From positions 2,790,001-2,854,000 of the forward strand of contig NZ_CP044532.1 in assembly GCF_026427775.1 (NCBI RefSeq): a stretch of 64,000 bases of DNA, in the 5' to 3' direction. The position numbers were made by a program, and so were the translations under genes. Below the pieces are notes generated by a model. It searched no databases and had not been told where the DNA came from. It worked only from the letters and a program-made list of their open reading frames with translations. Source of the stretch: Arthrobacter sp. CDRTa11. Lineage in GTDB: Bacteria > Actinomycetota > Actinomycetes > Actinomycetales > Micrococcaceae. Of the stretch, positions 7,477 to 15,721 are shown one piece after another. Within the stretch, counting starts at the first letter, position 1. The number at the start of each line of letters is the position of its first letter.

Positions 7477-8973
7477 ATGGACAACGGGGACGTCGTGGAG
7501 GCAGTAGACGCACCTGGCGCTGCCTTGGTCCTGATCGAAGCAGCCTCCTCCTCTGCCGACACAGGTTCTGATTCTGGTTATAGTTCTGGCGCTGACTTTG
7601 ATGCTGAGCCAGGCTCTGGCGCCGGTTTTGATCCTGACGCACGTTCTGATCCGTTGCGGGATTTGGCCGAGGAATGCCTGGCCGACATGGCGGAGGCTGC
7701 CCGTGATGAGGCCCGGGCCGCTGCCCGGAAGGCCCGCGCGGCCGCCACCTACGCGGACGCCTGCCGCCGCCTGCTTCCCCCGTCGGCCTCACTGCACGAC
7801 CAGTCTGTGGCGGAGATGGGCATGGTCGCCGAGGTCGCCTGTGTCCTGACCATCAGCGAAGGCACCGCCTCAGCCTTCCTGGTCCAGTCCCGCCAACTGA
7901 GCACCGAACTGCCCCGCACCCTGACAGCCCTACAGGCCGGGGCCATCTCATGGCAGCACGCCCGGATCCTCTGCGATGAAACCACCGGCCTGGGCCCCGC
8001 CGGCGCCGCAGCCCTCGAAACCCACTTCCTGGACCCCGACGCCCCCAACGCCGCCCGCAGCTGCCTTGCCGGGGACCTCACACCCTCCCGGTTCCGCGCC
8101 AGGGCCCGGACCTGGCGCGAACGCCACCACCCCGTCTCCATCGAAACCCGCCACACCAAGTGCGTCCTGGACCGCCGGGTCGAATACACCCCGGACCGCG
8201 ACGGCATGGCCTGGCTCTCCGCCTACCTCCCCGCAGACCAGGCCGCCGCCATCTGGGAACACACCACCACCACAGCCCGGGCCCTCCAAAGCCCCACCGA
8301 GCCCCGCACCCTCATCCAACTCCGCGCCGACACCCTCGCCACCGCACTCCTCAGCGGAGAAACCACGAACGGCGAAAAGAACCGGCCCACTGGCGGCGAA
8401 GAGCGCACTCGTGATGACGACGCAGAGCGCACAGCCGGGCAGGTCCCGCCGCCGCGGGCCCAGGTACTGGTCACCGTGCCCGTCTTCTCGCTCCTGGGCC
8501 TGACCGATGAACCTGCCACCCTCGACGGCCACGGCCCCATCCCCGCCTCCATGGCCCGGAACCTGGTCGCCAACGGAGCCGACTCCTTCCACCGCGTCCT
8601 GACCGACCCCCGCGACGGCGCACCACTGGAAATCGGCAGAACCAGCTACCGCCTCACCACAGCCATGCGCCAATGGCTCAGACTCCGCGACGCCAAATGC
8701 CCCTTCCCCGGCTGCAACAACCACTCCCTCGACAACGAAGCAGACCACCTCCTCGCCTGGGCAGACGGCGGCACCACCGGCATCAGCAACCTCGGCCAAC
8801 CCTGCCGAAAACACCACCACCTCAAACACAACACCGCCTGGCAACCAACCCCAGCCAGCAAAAACCAACCACCCGGCTGGACCTCACCCACCGGCCGACA
8901 CTACAAAAGCGAACACCAAGACTGGGAACCACCCACCTGGCCGGACAACTCACTCACCGAGCGTCTCACCTGA
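7477..8973 (+). CDS. DUF222 and HNH endonuclease-signature protein
   Basis: A 498-residue protein of the 13E12-repeat/DUF222 type, common in multiple copies in Arthrobacter and mycobacteria. An acidic, Ser/Gly/Asp-rich N-terminal stretch (about residues 25-60) precedes the helical DUF222 region. The C-terminal HNH domain runs from about residue 408: CPFPGCNN, then EADHLLAWADGG, NLGQPC and KHHHLKH, with the expected zinc Cys pairs and catalytic His. Whether members cut DNA in vivo is not established. Base use changes along the gene: the last ~330 bases are extremely C-rich and G-poor on this strand. The start is uncertain because there is no clear ribosome site. Confidence 0.88.
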   Translation: MDNGDVVEAVDAPGAALVLIEAASSSADTGSDSGYSSGADFDAEPGSGAGFDPDARSDPLRDLAEECLADMAEAARDEARAAARKARAAATYADACRRLLPPSASLHDQSVAEMGMVAEVACVLTISEGTASAFLVQSRQLSTELPRTLTALQAGAISWQHARILCDETTGLGPAGAAALETHFLDPDAPNAARSCLAGDLTPSRFRARARTWRERHHPVSIETRHTKCVLDRRVEYTPDRDGMAWLSAYLPADQAAAIWEHTTTTARALQSPTEPRTLIQLRADTLATALLSGETTNGEKNRPTGGEERTRDDDAERTAGQVPPPRAQVLVTVPVFSLLGLTDEPATLDGHGPIPASMARNLVANGADSFHRVLTDPRDGAPLEIGRTSYRLTTAMRQWLRLRDAKCPFPGCNNHSLDNEADHLLAWADGGTTGISNLGQPCRKHHHLKHNTAWQPTPASKNQPPGWTSPTGRHYKSEHQDWEPPTWPDNSLTERLT

Positions 8974-9100
8974 CATCGGCGCCGCTGCCCCGGGTTTGCG
9001 ATGGCACCCGTTTTCCTCTTGCTGTTCAGTCACCTGAGGGTGTCGAATCGTCTTACCAAGGCTGCGTGGCGGCTGACGATTGAGACGGCAGGAGACAGTC

Positions 9101-11281
9101 ATGTCGGTGAAAGGCACCAACGGCCGGGGCAAGGCCCCCGGCCGCACTAATTCTGATCTCCGGCGGGCCGACGGGTCCGGGGGAGGGCCGGCAGATGCAC
9201 CGGAAAAGGTCCGGAACGTTGCGCTCGTGGGACACTCAGGCGCGGGAAAGACCCTGCTGCTTGAGGCTCTGCTGGCCGCCACGGGCGTGATCTCCCGCAA
9301 GGGTTCAATCGAGGACGGCACCACGGTCAGCGACGCCGAGCCCTCGGAGATCCACCAGCAGCGCTCAGTGGTGTTATCTGTTGCCCCGCTGGTGTTCGAA
9401 GGCATCAAGGTCAATGTTCTGGACACCCCGGGCTACGGGGACTTCACCGGCGAGCTGCGCGCTGGCCTCCGCGCGGCGGATGCGGCACTCTTTGTGGTGT
9501 CCGCCCTGGACGATATCGATGCGGCCACCACAGCGTTGTGGGCGGAATGCGACCAGGTTGATGTGCCCCGTGCAGTGGTGATCAGCCGGCTCGATCATCC
9601 CCGGGCGGACTTCGAAGGAACCGTGGAGGCGTGCCGCCGGGCCTTCGGCGACGCCGTCGTTCCGGCTTATCTGCCGGTGCGCACGGGATCAGCCATCACA
9701 GGGCTGCTGGGGCTGCTCTCCGGCACCGTATCCGACTACACCAGCGGTGGCCCTGTCCCGGAAGTGCGGGCCGCAACACCGGACGAGCTTGCGGCCTCGG
9801 TGGGCGAGCGCGGTACCCTCATCGAGGGGATCATCTCCGAGAGCGAAGACGAATCCCTGATGGACCGCTACCTCGGCGGCGAGGAGATCGACGTCGACGT
9901 CCTGGTGGATGACCTGGAGACTGCTGTGGCACGCGGTTCCTTTTTTCCCGTTTTGGCCACATCCGCGGAAACCGGTCTGGGCCTCACTGAACTGCTGGAA
10001 ATGCTGACGCGTGCGTTTCCCTCGCCGGTGGAACGCAGCCTGCCGGAAGCGACGGATCTGGCCGGCAAACCTGCCGGCCCGCTCACCTGCGACCCTGCGG
10101 GACAGTTGGCCGGGGAGGTTGTCCGGACCACCATCGATCCCTTCCTGGGCCGGGTCTGCCTGGTCCGCGTTTTCTCCGGCACGCTGCGGGAGGACTCAGC
10201 CGTGCATGTTGGCGGCCGCGGACTGGCCGAACGCGGCCATGAGGACCACGACAGCGATGAGCGTCTCACCCACCTCTACTCGCCTGTGGGGGCCAGCCTC
10301 AAACCCGTGCCTTATTGCATTGCCGGGGATATCTGCGCCATCGCCAAACTGGCAAATGCCGAGACCGGTGACACCATATCGGCCAAGGACAACCCGCTGC
10401 TGGTGGAATCGTGGGATATGCCGGAGCCGCTGATGCCGCTCGCGGTGGAGGGGGCCTCGCGCAGTGACGAAGACGCCCTTGCCAAGAGCTTGGGGAAAGT
10501 GGCGGCAGGCGATCCCACCCTCCGGGTGGAACGCAACTCCGAAACCCACCAGCTGATTTTGTGGTGCATGGGGGAGGCACACGGCGAGGTGGTCCTGGAC
10601 CGGCTGCGGGACCAGGGCGTGAAACTGGAAACAGTTCCGGTGATCACGCCATTGCGCGAAACATTCGCGGCACCGGCCGCGGGCCACGGCCGCCATGTCA
10701 AGCAGTCCGGAGGACACGGGCAATACGCCATTTGCGATATCGAAGTCGAGCCCCTGGAACGCGGCGCGGGGTTTGAGTTCCACGACAAGACAGTTGGCGG
10801 CGTCGTTCCCGGCCACTATATTCCTTCCGTGGAGAAAGGCGTCCGTACCCAAATGCAGAAGGGCGTATCGGCAGGATTCCCGGTCGTGGACATCCGGGTG
10901 ACCCTGGTGGGCGGCAAGGCACACAGCGTTGACTCGTCGGACGCCGCGTTCCAGGCTGCGGGCGCGCTGGCACTGCGTGAAGCGGCCGCCGCGGGCCGTA
11001 TCCAGCTGCTCGAACCGGTTTCCTCAGTGGTCATCACCACTCCGGATGAGTACGTCGGCCCGGTCATGAGTGACATGTCCTCCCGCAGGGGACGGGTAAC
11101 AGGCACCACGTCGATAGGCGGCGAACGCACGGAAGTCATCGCCGAAGTGCCCGACGGCGAATTGTTGCGTTACGCCGTCCAGCTGCGGGCGCTCACCGCC
11201 GGGACTGGCCGCTTCCGGCGCAGCTACCTGCGTCACGAACCGGTGCCGGGCAACGTTGCCCCGGCCGGCAACCATGCCTGA
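9101..11281 (+). CDS. Elongation factor G-like protein EF-G2
   Basis: A 726-residue translational GTPase of the actinobacterial EF-G2 type, distinct from the canonical EF-G of the rpsL operon. A ~35-residue disordered N-terminus precedes G1 GHSGAGKT (residues 44-51). G3 is DTPGYGDF. G4 reads SRLD where canonical factors have NKxD, so guanine specificity may differ. EF-G domains II-V follow, including the domain IV region with HGRHVKQSGGHGQYA. ATG 9101 has AGGAG at good distance; an in-frame TTG at 9080 is less likely. In mycobacteria the orthologue is reported not to replace EF-G in ribosome translocation. It ends 11 bases from a convergent gene, in a shared palindrome. Confidence 0.93.
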   Translation: MSVKGTNGRGKAPGRTNSDLRRADGSGGGPADAPEKVRNVALVGHSGAGKTLLLEALLAATGVISRKGSIEDGTTVSDAEPSEIHQQRSVVLSVAPLVFEGIKVNVLDTPGYGDFTGELRAGLRAADAALFVVSALDDIDAATTALWAECDQVDVPRAVVISRLDHPRADFEGTVEACRRAFGDAVVPAYLPVRTGSAITGLLGLLSGTVSDYTSGGPVPEVRAATPDELAASVGERGTLIEGIISESEDESLMDRYLGGEEIDVDVLVDDLETAVARGSFFPVLATSAETGLGLTELLEMLTRAFPSPVERSLPEATDLAGKPAGPLTCDPAGQLAGEVVRTTIDPFLGRVCLVRVFSGTLREDSAVHVGGRGLAERGHEDHDSDERLTHLYSPVGASLKPVPYCIAGDICAIAKLANAETGDTISAKDNPLLVESWDMPEPLMPLAVEGASRSDEDALAKSLGKVAAGDPTLRVERNSETHQLILWCMGEAHGEVVLDRLRDQGVKLETVPVITPLRETFAAPAAGHGRHVKQSGGHGQYAICDIEVEPLERGAGFEFHDKTVGGVVPGHYIPSVEKGVRTQMQKGVSAGFPVVDIRVTLVGGKAHSVDSSDAAFQAAGALALREAAAAGRIQLLEPVSSVVITTPDEYVGPVMSDMSSRRGRVTGTTSIGGERTEVIAEVPDGELLRYAVQLRALTAGTGRFRRSYLRHEPVPGNVAPAGNHA

Positions 11282-11301
11282 ACGGCCCTGTTTCAGGCAT
11301 G
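11273..11301. terminator. Candidate bidirectional terminator spanning both stop codons
   Basis: CATGCCTGAA (11273-11282) and TTCAGGCATG (11292-11301) form a perfect 10-bp stem with a 9-base loop. The stop codon of EF-G2 and that of the convergent hydrolase both lie within it. No U-tract, so termination is inferred from position. Confidence 0.45.
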
Positions 11302-11958
11302 AGCCCGCATAAACGCCGCCACCCGCCCTGCGAGTGAGGCCCCGATCTCTTCAGCGCTGCGCTTGGCGCCCGCCACGGCGAAGGAATGGTCGCCGCCTTC
11401 TACCCACTCAAGCGTCGCGCCGGAACCAATCCGGGCAACCACCCCCTCGAGAAGCTCGGGAGTGGCGAACGTATCCCGGGTTCCCTGCAGGAACAGCATG
11501 GGAAGTTCCAGTCCGTACAGATGCTCATCCCGAAGCTTCTCCGGCTTGCCCGGTGGATGCAACGGGTATCCGAGGTAAACCAGGCCTTTGGCGTCCATGC
11601 CCTCTGCGACGGCCATGGAGGCCATCCTGCCGCCAAAGGATTTTCCTGCCGCCCACACGGGCTCCCCGCCGGACCGTGACCGGGCAGCGTCGAGGGCTGA
11701 GCGCCAGGCGGCGATCGCGGCCGGTGGCCTGTCGGGGAACTTCCTGCCGGCTTCACGGTAGGGAAAGTTGAAGCGCAACGTGGCCACGCCGTCGTCGTTC
11801 AGTGCCCGGGTGAAGCCACGCATGAACGGGTGCTCCATTCCGGCGCCGGCGCCATGGGCGACCACCAGCGTGGCGGAAGGATTGTCAGGGCGGGCATAAA
11901 CCCCGGAAACTTCTGTTTCTCCGGTGGGAATGGTGAGGGAGGACTCTGGAACGGGCAT
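11293..11958 (-). CDS. Alpha/beta hydrolase, KANL3/Tex30-like
   Basis: A 221-residue small alpha/beta hydrolase. HGAGAGMEHPF near residue 35 forms the oxyanion region and GKSFGGRM near residue 105 is the nucleophile elbow. FLQGTRDTFATPE supplies the Asp and GGDHSF the His. These motifs match the KANL3/Tex30-like and dienelactone-hydrolase-like bacterial enzymes; the substrate is unknown. ATG at 11958 is preceded by CATGAT at six bases, fitting a leaderless transcript. Convergent with EF-G2. Confidence 0.85.
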   Translation of the reverse strand: MPVPESSLTIPTGETEVSGVYARPDNPSATLVVAHGAGAGMEHPFMRGFTRALNDDGVATLRFNFPYREAGRKFPDRPPAAIAAWRSALDAARSRSGGEPVWAAGKSFGGRMASMAVAEGMDAKGLVYLGYPLHPPGKPEKLRDEHLYGLELPMLFLQGTRDTFATPELLEGVVARIGSGATLEWVEGGDHSFAVAGAKRSAEEIGASLAGRVAAFMRAHA

Positions 11959-11964
11959 GGACTA

Positions 11965-11970
11965 ATCATG
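11965..11970 (-). promoter_or_regulatory. -10-like element, leaderless hydrolase
   Basis: CATGAT on the minus strand ends six bases before the ATG at 11958. The gap reads TAGTCC. Confidence 0.45.
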
Positions 11971-12075
11971 CCCGATCCGGATGCCGGGGCCTTCCCGGCA
12001 GAGCCCGAAGTGTCTGCCCTCCCTGTTGGCCCGCCTCTGTCTGAGCCGGATCTGTCTGATATGGCAGTTCGGGTG

Positions 12076-12081
12076 TAGCTT
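12076..12081 (+). promoter_or_regulatory. -10-like element, leaderless ligD-type gene
   Basis: TAGCTT ends six bases before the ATG at 12088; no Shine-Dalgarno is present in the gap. Confidence 0.5.
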
Positions 12082-12087
12082 GTCCCC

Positions 12088-13110
12088 ATGGCCAGCGAAC
12101 AGACCACCCTTTCCGTCCCCGGCCCCAGCGGCAGCCGCGAAATGCGCATCTCCAGTCCAAGCCGGGTTCTCTGGCCGGACCTCGGCCTGACCAAGCTGGA
12201 CCTGGCCCGCTACATCGTCGAAGTGGGGGAAGCCTTCATAGCGGCCAACGGTGACAGGCCGGTCTCGCTGCAGCGGTACTCGGACAACATCGATGGCGAA
12301 ATGTTCTTCTCCAAGAACCCACCCAAAGGGACCCCTGACTTTGTCCGGTCGGTGAAAGTGGTCTACCCGAGCGCGCGTTCGCATCCGCAACTGGTCCTTG
12401 ACGAGCCGGCAGCCGCTGTGTGGGCGGTGCAGATGAACACAGTGGTCTTTCATCCCTGGCCCTCCCGTACCGAGAACACGGACAATCCAGACCAGCTGCG
12501 CATCGACCTGGATCCCCAGCCCGGGACGGACTTCGATGACGCTGTTCCCGCCGCGCTGGTGCTGAAGGAAGTGCTGGCGGAGGCAGGACTGGACTGCTTT
12601 ATCAAGACGTCCGGAAACCGTGGGCTTCACGTCTATGCGCCCATCGAGCCGACTCATGAATTCCTGGAGGTCCGCCACGCGGTGATCGCCGCAGCCAGGG
12701 AGGTGGAACGGCGCATTCCGGACAAGGTGACCACCGCGTGGTGGAAGGAGGAACGCGGCCAGCGGGTGTTCCTGGACTTCAACCAGGCCAACCGCGACCG
12801 GACCATCGCCGGCGCCTACAGCCCGCGCGCACTGCCGCATGCCCCGGTATCGTGCCCCATCACGTGGGATGAACTGGGCACCGCCGACCCCAAGAACTTC
12901 ACCATCCTCACCGTCCCGGAACGCCTGAAGACTGTCGGAGACCCGTGGGCGGACATGGGTGCGAAGCCCGGCACCATCGACACCCTGCTGGAGTGGTGGG
13001 AACGCGACCTTGCATCAGGACTGGGAGAGATGCCATTCCCGCCCGACTACCCCAAGATGCCGGGTGAGCCGCCGCGTGTGCAGCCCAGCCGGGCGCGCAA
13101 ACAGGACTAG
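12088..13110 (+). CDS. Stand-alone LigD-type polymerase/primase domain protein
   Basis: A 340-residue protein matching only the polymerase domain of LigD, the multifunctional non-homologous end-joining ligase. The archaeo-eukaryotic primase fold is indicated by VLWPDLGLTKLDLARYI near residue 27 and SVKVVYPSARSHPQL. The metal-binding RIDLDPQPG has Asp 140 and Asp 142, preceded by the conserved His in VVFHPW. The domain extends DNA or RNA ends and fills gaps during end joining. No ligase, phosphoesterase or Ku gene lies in the window, so partners must be elsewhere, or the protein acts alone. Convergent with the next gene, five bases apart. Confidence 0.9.
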   Translation: MASEQTTLSVPGPSGSREMRISSPSRVLWPDLGLTKLDLARYIVEVGEAFIAANGDRPVSLQRYSDNIDGEMFFSKNPPKGTPDFVRSVKVVYPSARSHPQLVLDEPAAAVWAVQMNTVVFHPWPSRTENTDNPDQLRIDLDPQPGTDFDDAVPAALVLKEVLAEAGLDCFIKTSGNRGLHVYAPIEPTHEFLEVRHAVIAAAREVERRIPDKVTTAWWKEERGQRVFLDFNQANRDRTIAGAYSPRALPHAPVSCPITWDELGTADPKNFTILTVPERLKTVGDPWADMGAKPGTIDTLLEWWERDLASGLGEMPFPPDYPKMPGEPPRVQPSRARKQD

Positions 13111-13115
13111 CGGGC

Positions 13116-13736
13116 CTATTCGAACCGGGACGGATCCCCGGCGCCATAACGGGCCACCTCGGCCACGCCGCTGGAGAAGTCGATGACCGTGGTCGGTTCG
13201 GCCCCGCAGTCACCGGCATCAATCACGGCGTCCACCTCATGCTCGAGCCTTTCCTTGATCTCCCAGCCATTGGTGAGCGGATCTGCCTCATCCGGAAGCA
13301 GCAGCGTGCTGGAGAGCAGCGGCTCGCCGAGTTCGGCCAGCAACGCCTGCACCACCCTGTTGTCCGGGATGCGCACGCCCACGGTCTTCTTCTTCGGGTG
13401 CAGGAGCCGCCGGGGAACTTCCTTGGTGGCGGGCAGGATGAAGGTGTAGCTGCCGGGTGTCACCGACTTGATGCTGCGGAAGACGTCATTGCCGATGTTG
13501 ACGAACTGGCCCAGCTGGGCGAAATCCTTGCAGACCAGGGTGAAATGGTGTTTGGCGTCAAGTTTTCGAATGGTCCGGATACGGTCCAGGGCATCCTTGT
13601 TGCCCAACTGGGCGCCCAGCGCGTAACAGGAGTCCGTGGGGTAGGCGATCAGCCCGCCGTCGAGCACCATGCGGACTGCCTGGGTGATGGCCCGCGGCTG
13701 CGGATCCTGCGGATGAACGTCGAAGTATCTGGCCAT
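13116..13736 (-). CDS. Sua5/YciO/YrdC family protein, L-threonylcarbamoyladenylate synthase-like
   Basis: A 206-residue protein of the YrdC/Sua5 superfamily. Members with the activity use threonine, bicarbonate and ATP to make threonylcarbamoyl-AMP for the t6A modification of tRNAs that read ANN codons. The fold signature is seen in GGLIAYPTDSCYALGAQ near residue 28, the basic patch IRTIRKLDAKHHFTLVCKD and the later GVRIPDN. The opening MARYFDVHPQDPQPRAI is typical of the YciO branch, so it may be a paralogue of the essential synthase. ATG 13736 is chosen over an in-frame upstream start at 13787 because TAGGCT lies seven bases before it. Confidence 0.88.
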   Translation of the reverse strand: MARYFDVHPQDPQPRAITQAVRMVLDGGLIAYPTDSCYALGAQLGNKDALDRIRTIRKLDAKHHFTLVCKDFAQLGQFVNIGNDVFRSIKSVTPGSYTFILPATKEVPRRLLHPKKKTVGVRIPDNRVVQALLAELGEPLLSSTLLLPDEADPLTNGWEIKERLEHEVDAVIDAGDCGAEPTTVIDFSSGVAEVARYGAGDPSRFE

Positions 13737-13743
13737 GACCCCG

Positions 13744-13749
13744 AGCCTA
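13744..13749 (-). promoter_or_regulatory. -10-like element, leaderless YciO-type gene
   Basis: TAGGCT on the minus strand, seven bases before the ATG at 13736. This supports the shorter start. Confidence 0.55.
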
Positions 13750-13810
13750 CGGTGCCACGGCTGATAAGTGCAGTTCACCCCTATCAACAGCGCCGTGTTT
13801 GGGGCAGGAT

Positions 13811-13816
13811 ATTGAC
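13811..13816 (+). promoter_or_regulatory. -35-like TTGACT before the VOC gene
   Basis: TTGACT with a loose TACCAA about 17 bases downstream, 39 bases before the ATG at 13855, which has its own AAGGAG. Confidence 0.35.
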
Positions 13817-13854
13817 TGTTCTTTCCTGTACCAAGACCTCAAGGAGAACCAGCC

Positions 13855-14289
13855 ATGCCCACAGTGCTCAACCCCTACCTTGGCTTCCGCGACAACGCCC
13901 GGGAGGCGATGAACTTCTACCAGAACGTCTTTGGCGGCGAATTGACACTCAGCACCTTCGGCGAATTCCAGGCGAGCGAGGACCCCGCCGAGACGGACAA
14001 GATCATGCACGGCATGCTGACCACCAGGCAAGGGATGGTCCTGATGGGGGCCGACACCCCCAACTCCATGGAGTACGCACCGGGCGGGTCAATCTCTGTC
14101 TCCATCAGCGGCGACGACGAGGCCGAGCTGCGCGGCTACTGGGACAAACTGGCCGGCGACGGCGGTAGTGTGACTGTTCCCCTGGAGCAGGCGCCCTGGG
14201 GAGACATTTTTGGCATGTGCACCGACAAGTTCGGCGTGGCGTGGCTGGTCAATGTCAACGGCGCGCAGCCCGGCGGTCCCCTGACTTAA
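13855..14289 (+). CDS. VOC family protein, PhnB-like
   Basis: A 144-residue protein of the vicinal-oxygen-chelate fold. It opens with the PhnB-type strand and helix (LNPYLGFRDNAREAMNFYQNVFGG) and ends with WGDIFGMCTDKFGVAWLVN, which closes the second beta-alpha module. Such proteins are metal-binding or have lost metal binding; the substrate cannot be predicted. The ATG has AAGGAG at good spacing. No partner gene is evident. Confidence 0.88.
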   Translation: MPTVLNPYLGFRDNAREAMNFYQNVFGGELTLSTFGEFQASEDPAETDKIMHGMLTTRQGMVLMGADTPNSMEYAPGGSISVSISGDDEAELRGYWDKLAGDGGSVTVPLEQAPWGDIFGMCTDKFGVAWLVNVNGAQPGGPLT

Positions 14290-14330
14290 GGTTCCTTGAA
14301 GCTGGCCACCCGCGATGGGACGATGGAAGG

Positions 14331-15011
14331 GTGCCCCTCTTTGATTTTCTCGCTCACTACTGGTGGCTGGTTTTCCCCCTCAGCGGTGTGATGGGCGGGT
14401 GGGCCAAGTCCTGGCAGATGTCCACCGAACGCAGGCATCAGCGCAGGGTGGAGCTGTACAAACTCCGGAACCAGTCCCTGCAGGCCGAGAAGGTGGCCAT
14501 CGCCGACGTCGAGTCCCTCATGGCTGCCCATGATGCCGTGAACCGCCGCTGGCTGGACTACGAACTGGACGTCGGCAAGCTGATTGACTTTCCGTTGATG
14601 ACTGATGTCCGCGAACCCCTCACGGTGGCTTTCCTGCGGGCCAAACGTGAGGCGGACGGGCTGCGCCCTTCGGCGGCCAAAGAGCTGACCGCACCGTCAC
14701 GGCTTGAGGCTTACCGGGCGTCGGTCAATGCCTTTGAAGTGGCCTTCGCCGTCGCGGAGCGGGAAGCCAAACGGATCAGGGACACCAACTTTTCCGGCCC
14801 GGAGCGTCTGCGGCTGGCCACGGCCCGGAAGCTGCTGCGGCTCGCCGAGAACGACGCCGCCACCCCCGCGGAGCGGCAGGCTGCCTATAAGCGGGCCCGC
14901 CGGGAATTGGACGGCCTCATAGTGCTGCCGGATGCCACAGTTGCCGCGCTGGAGGAGAAAGTGGCGCCCATGCTCGATTCCGGCCGCCCATCGGATTCTC
15001 CGCAGCGGTAG
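14331..15011 (+). CDS. Membrane-anchored coiled-coil protein of unknown function
   Basis: Starting at GTG 14331 the product has 226 residues. One hydrophobic segment near residues 5-25 (FLAHYWWLVFPLSGVMGGWA) is followed by a long charged helical region with Arg/Glu/Ala heptad-like spacing to the C-terminus. This suggests a single-pass anchor with a cytoplasmic coiled coil. An in-frame start at 14217 would overlap the VOC gene in another frame and add a basic non-conserved-looking stretch, so it is rejected. GGAAGG directly abuts the GTG, and GACGAT lies six bases before it. I recognise no family. Confidence 0.65.
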   Translation: MPLFDFLAHYWWLVFPLSGVMGGWAKSWQMSTERRHQRRVELYKLRNQSLQAEKVAIADVESLMAAHDAVNRRWLDYELDVGKLIDFPLMTDVREPLTVAFLRAKREADGLRPSAAKELTAPSRLEAYRASVNAFEVAFAVAEREAKRIRDTNFSGPERLRLATARKLLRLAENDAATPAERQAAYKRARRELDGLIVLPDATVAALEEKVAPMLDSGRPSDSPQR

Positions 15012-15028
15012 GTCCGGGGGAGGCATGT

Positions 15029-15568
15029 GTGAAAAGAGTCTCCCTTTACCTCGACGTGGACGGGGTGATCTGTCCGTTCGGACCTGCCGGGGTCAGTGAA
15101 TGGGGCTCGCCCTGGCGTTACGCCAATGCCGGCCTGTTGTCAGTCGCATTTGCCCAGGAGCTCGTCGACGGACTGAACGGACTCGCCACCCTTGACGGAC
15201 TCCGGTGCGTGTGGCTGACCAGCTGGGAGGACCTTGCACCCGAGTACCTGTGCCCCTCCATTGGCCTCAACGCGGCGGACTGGCCCTACCTGACGGCGGC
15301 AGGAGCAGGAGCAGGCGCAGGAGGAGTCCTGGGTGAAGCCCACGGGGAAGGGTGGTGGAAACTGCGTGCCATCCAGGATGACATGGACAGGTATGGCCCT
15401 GACGCCGTGGTGTGGATCGATGACCAACTCAGGTATGAGGTGGAGGCGCAGGCGTGGTCCAGGATCCTGGGACGGCGCATCCTCCTGGTGTCACCTGACC
15501 CGCGCCGCGGAATCTCACCTGCCGAGCTCGGCGCCGTCAGCTCCTTTCTGGAACAGCCGGTGTTTTGA
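15029..15568 (+). CDS. HAD-like protein related to the HAD domain of Swiss-army-knife RNA repair proteins
   Basis: A 179-residue protein with motif I LYLDVDGVICPFG at residues 7-19, where the first Asp would be the nucleophile. A motif II-like VWLTSWED occurs near residue 61 and a motif IV-like VVWIDDQL near residue 127. The closest family I recall is the HAD_SAK_2-type phosphatase-like domain found alone in actinobacteria. Residues 91-98 are an Ala/Gly run. GTG 15029 has GGGGGAGG just upstream. Substrate unknown. Confidence 0.75.
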   Translation: MKRVSLYLDVDGVICPFGPAGVSEWGSPWRYANAGLLSVAFAQELVDGLNGLATLDGLRCVWLTSWEDLAPEYLCPSIGLNAADWPYLTAAGAGAGAGGVLGEAHGEGWWKLRAIQDDMDRYGPDAVVWIDDQLRYEVEAQAWSRILGRRILLVSPDPRRGISPAELGAVSSFLEQPVF

Positions 15569-15633
15569 CCTGATGCCATGGACGCGTACGATCTATAAGG
15601 TTTCACGCCGCTTCTGCAAACACCACAGGTCAT

Positions 15634-15661
15634 TCCAAGCGAACAGCTGGTGAATTATGCT
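15634..15661 (+). promoter_or_regulatory. Possible PhoP-type direct repeat next to a -10 element, upstream of pit
   Basis: Read on the minus strand, 15634-15655 is two 11-base units, ATTCACCAGCT and GTTCGCTTGGA. They resemble the actinobacterial PHO-box half-sites (TTCACC-like cores 11 bases apart). TATGCT at 15656-15661 directly follows on the plus strand and could be the pit -10. Confidence 0.35.
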
Positions 15662-15721
15662 GTGCAGGGGCAGGCGGGGGAAAGAAACTGCTGAACGTCG
15701 ACTCTGCAGATTGGGCAACAG

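Noticed and set aside
7948..8868. 306-codon Gly/Val-rich frame opposite the HNH gene
   Set aside because: A by-product of the extreme C-over-G skew of the HNH gene; composition is not protein-like.
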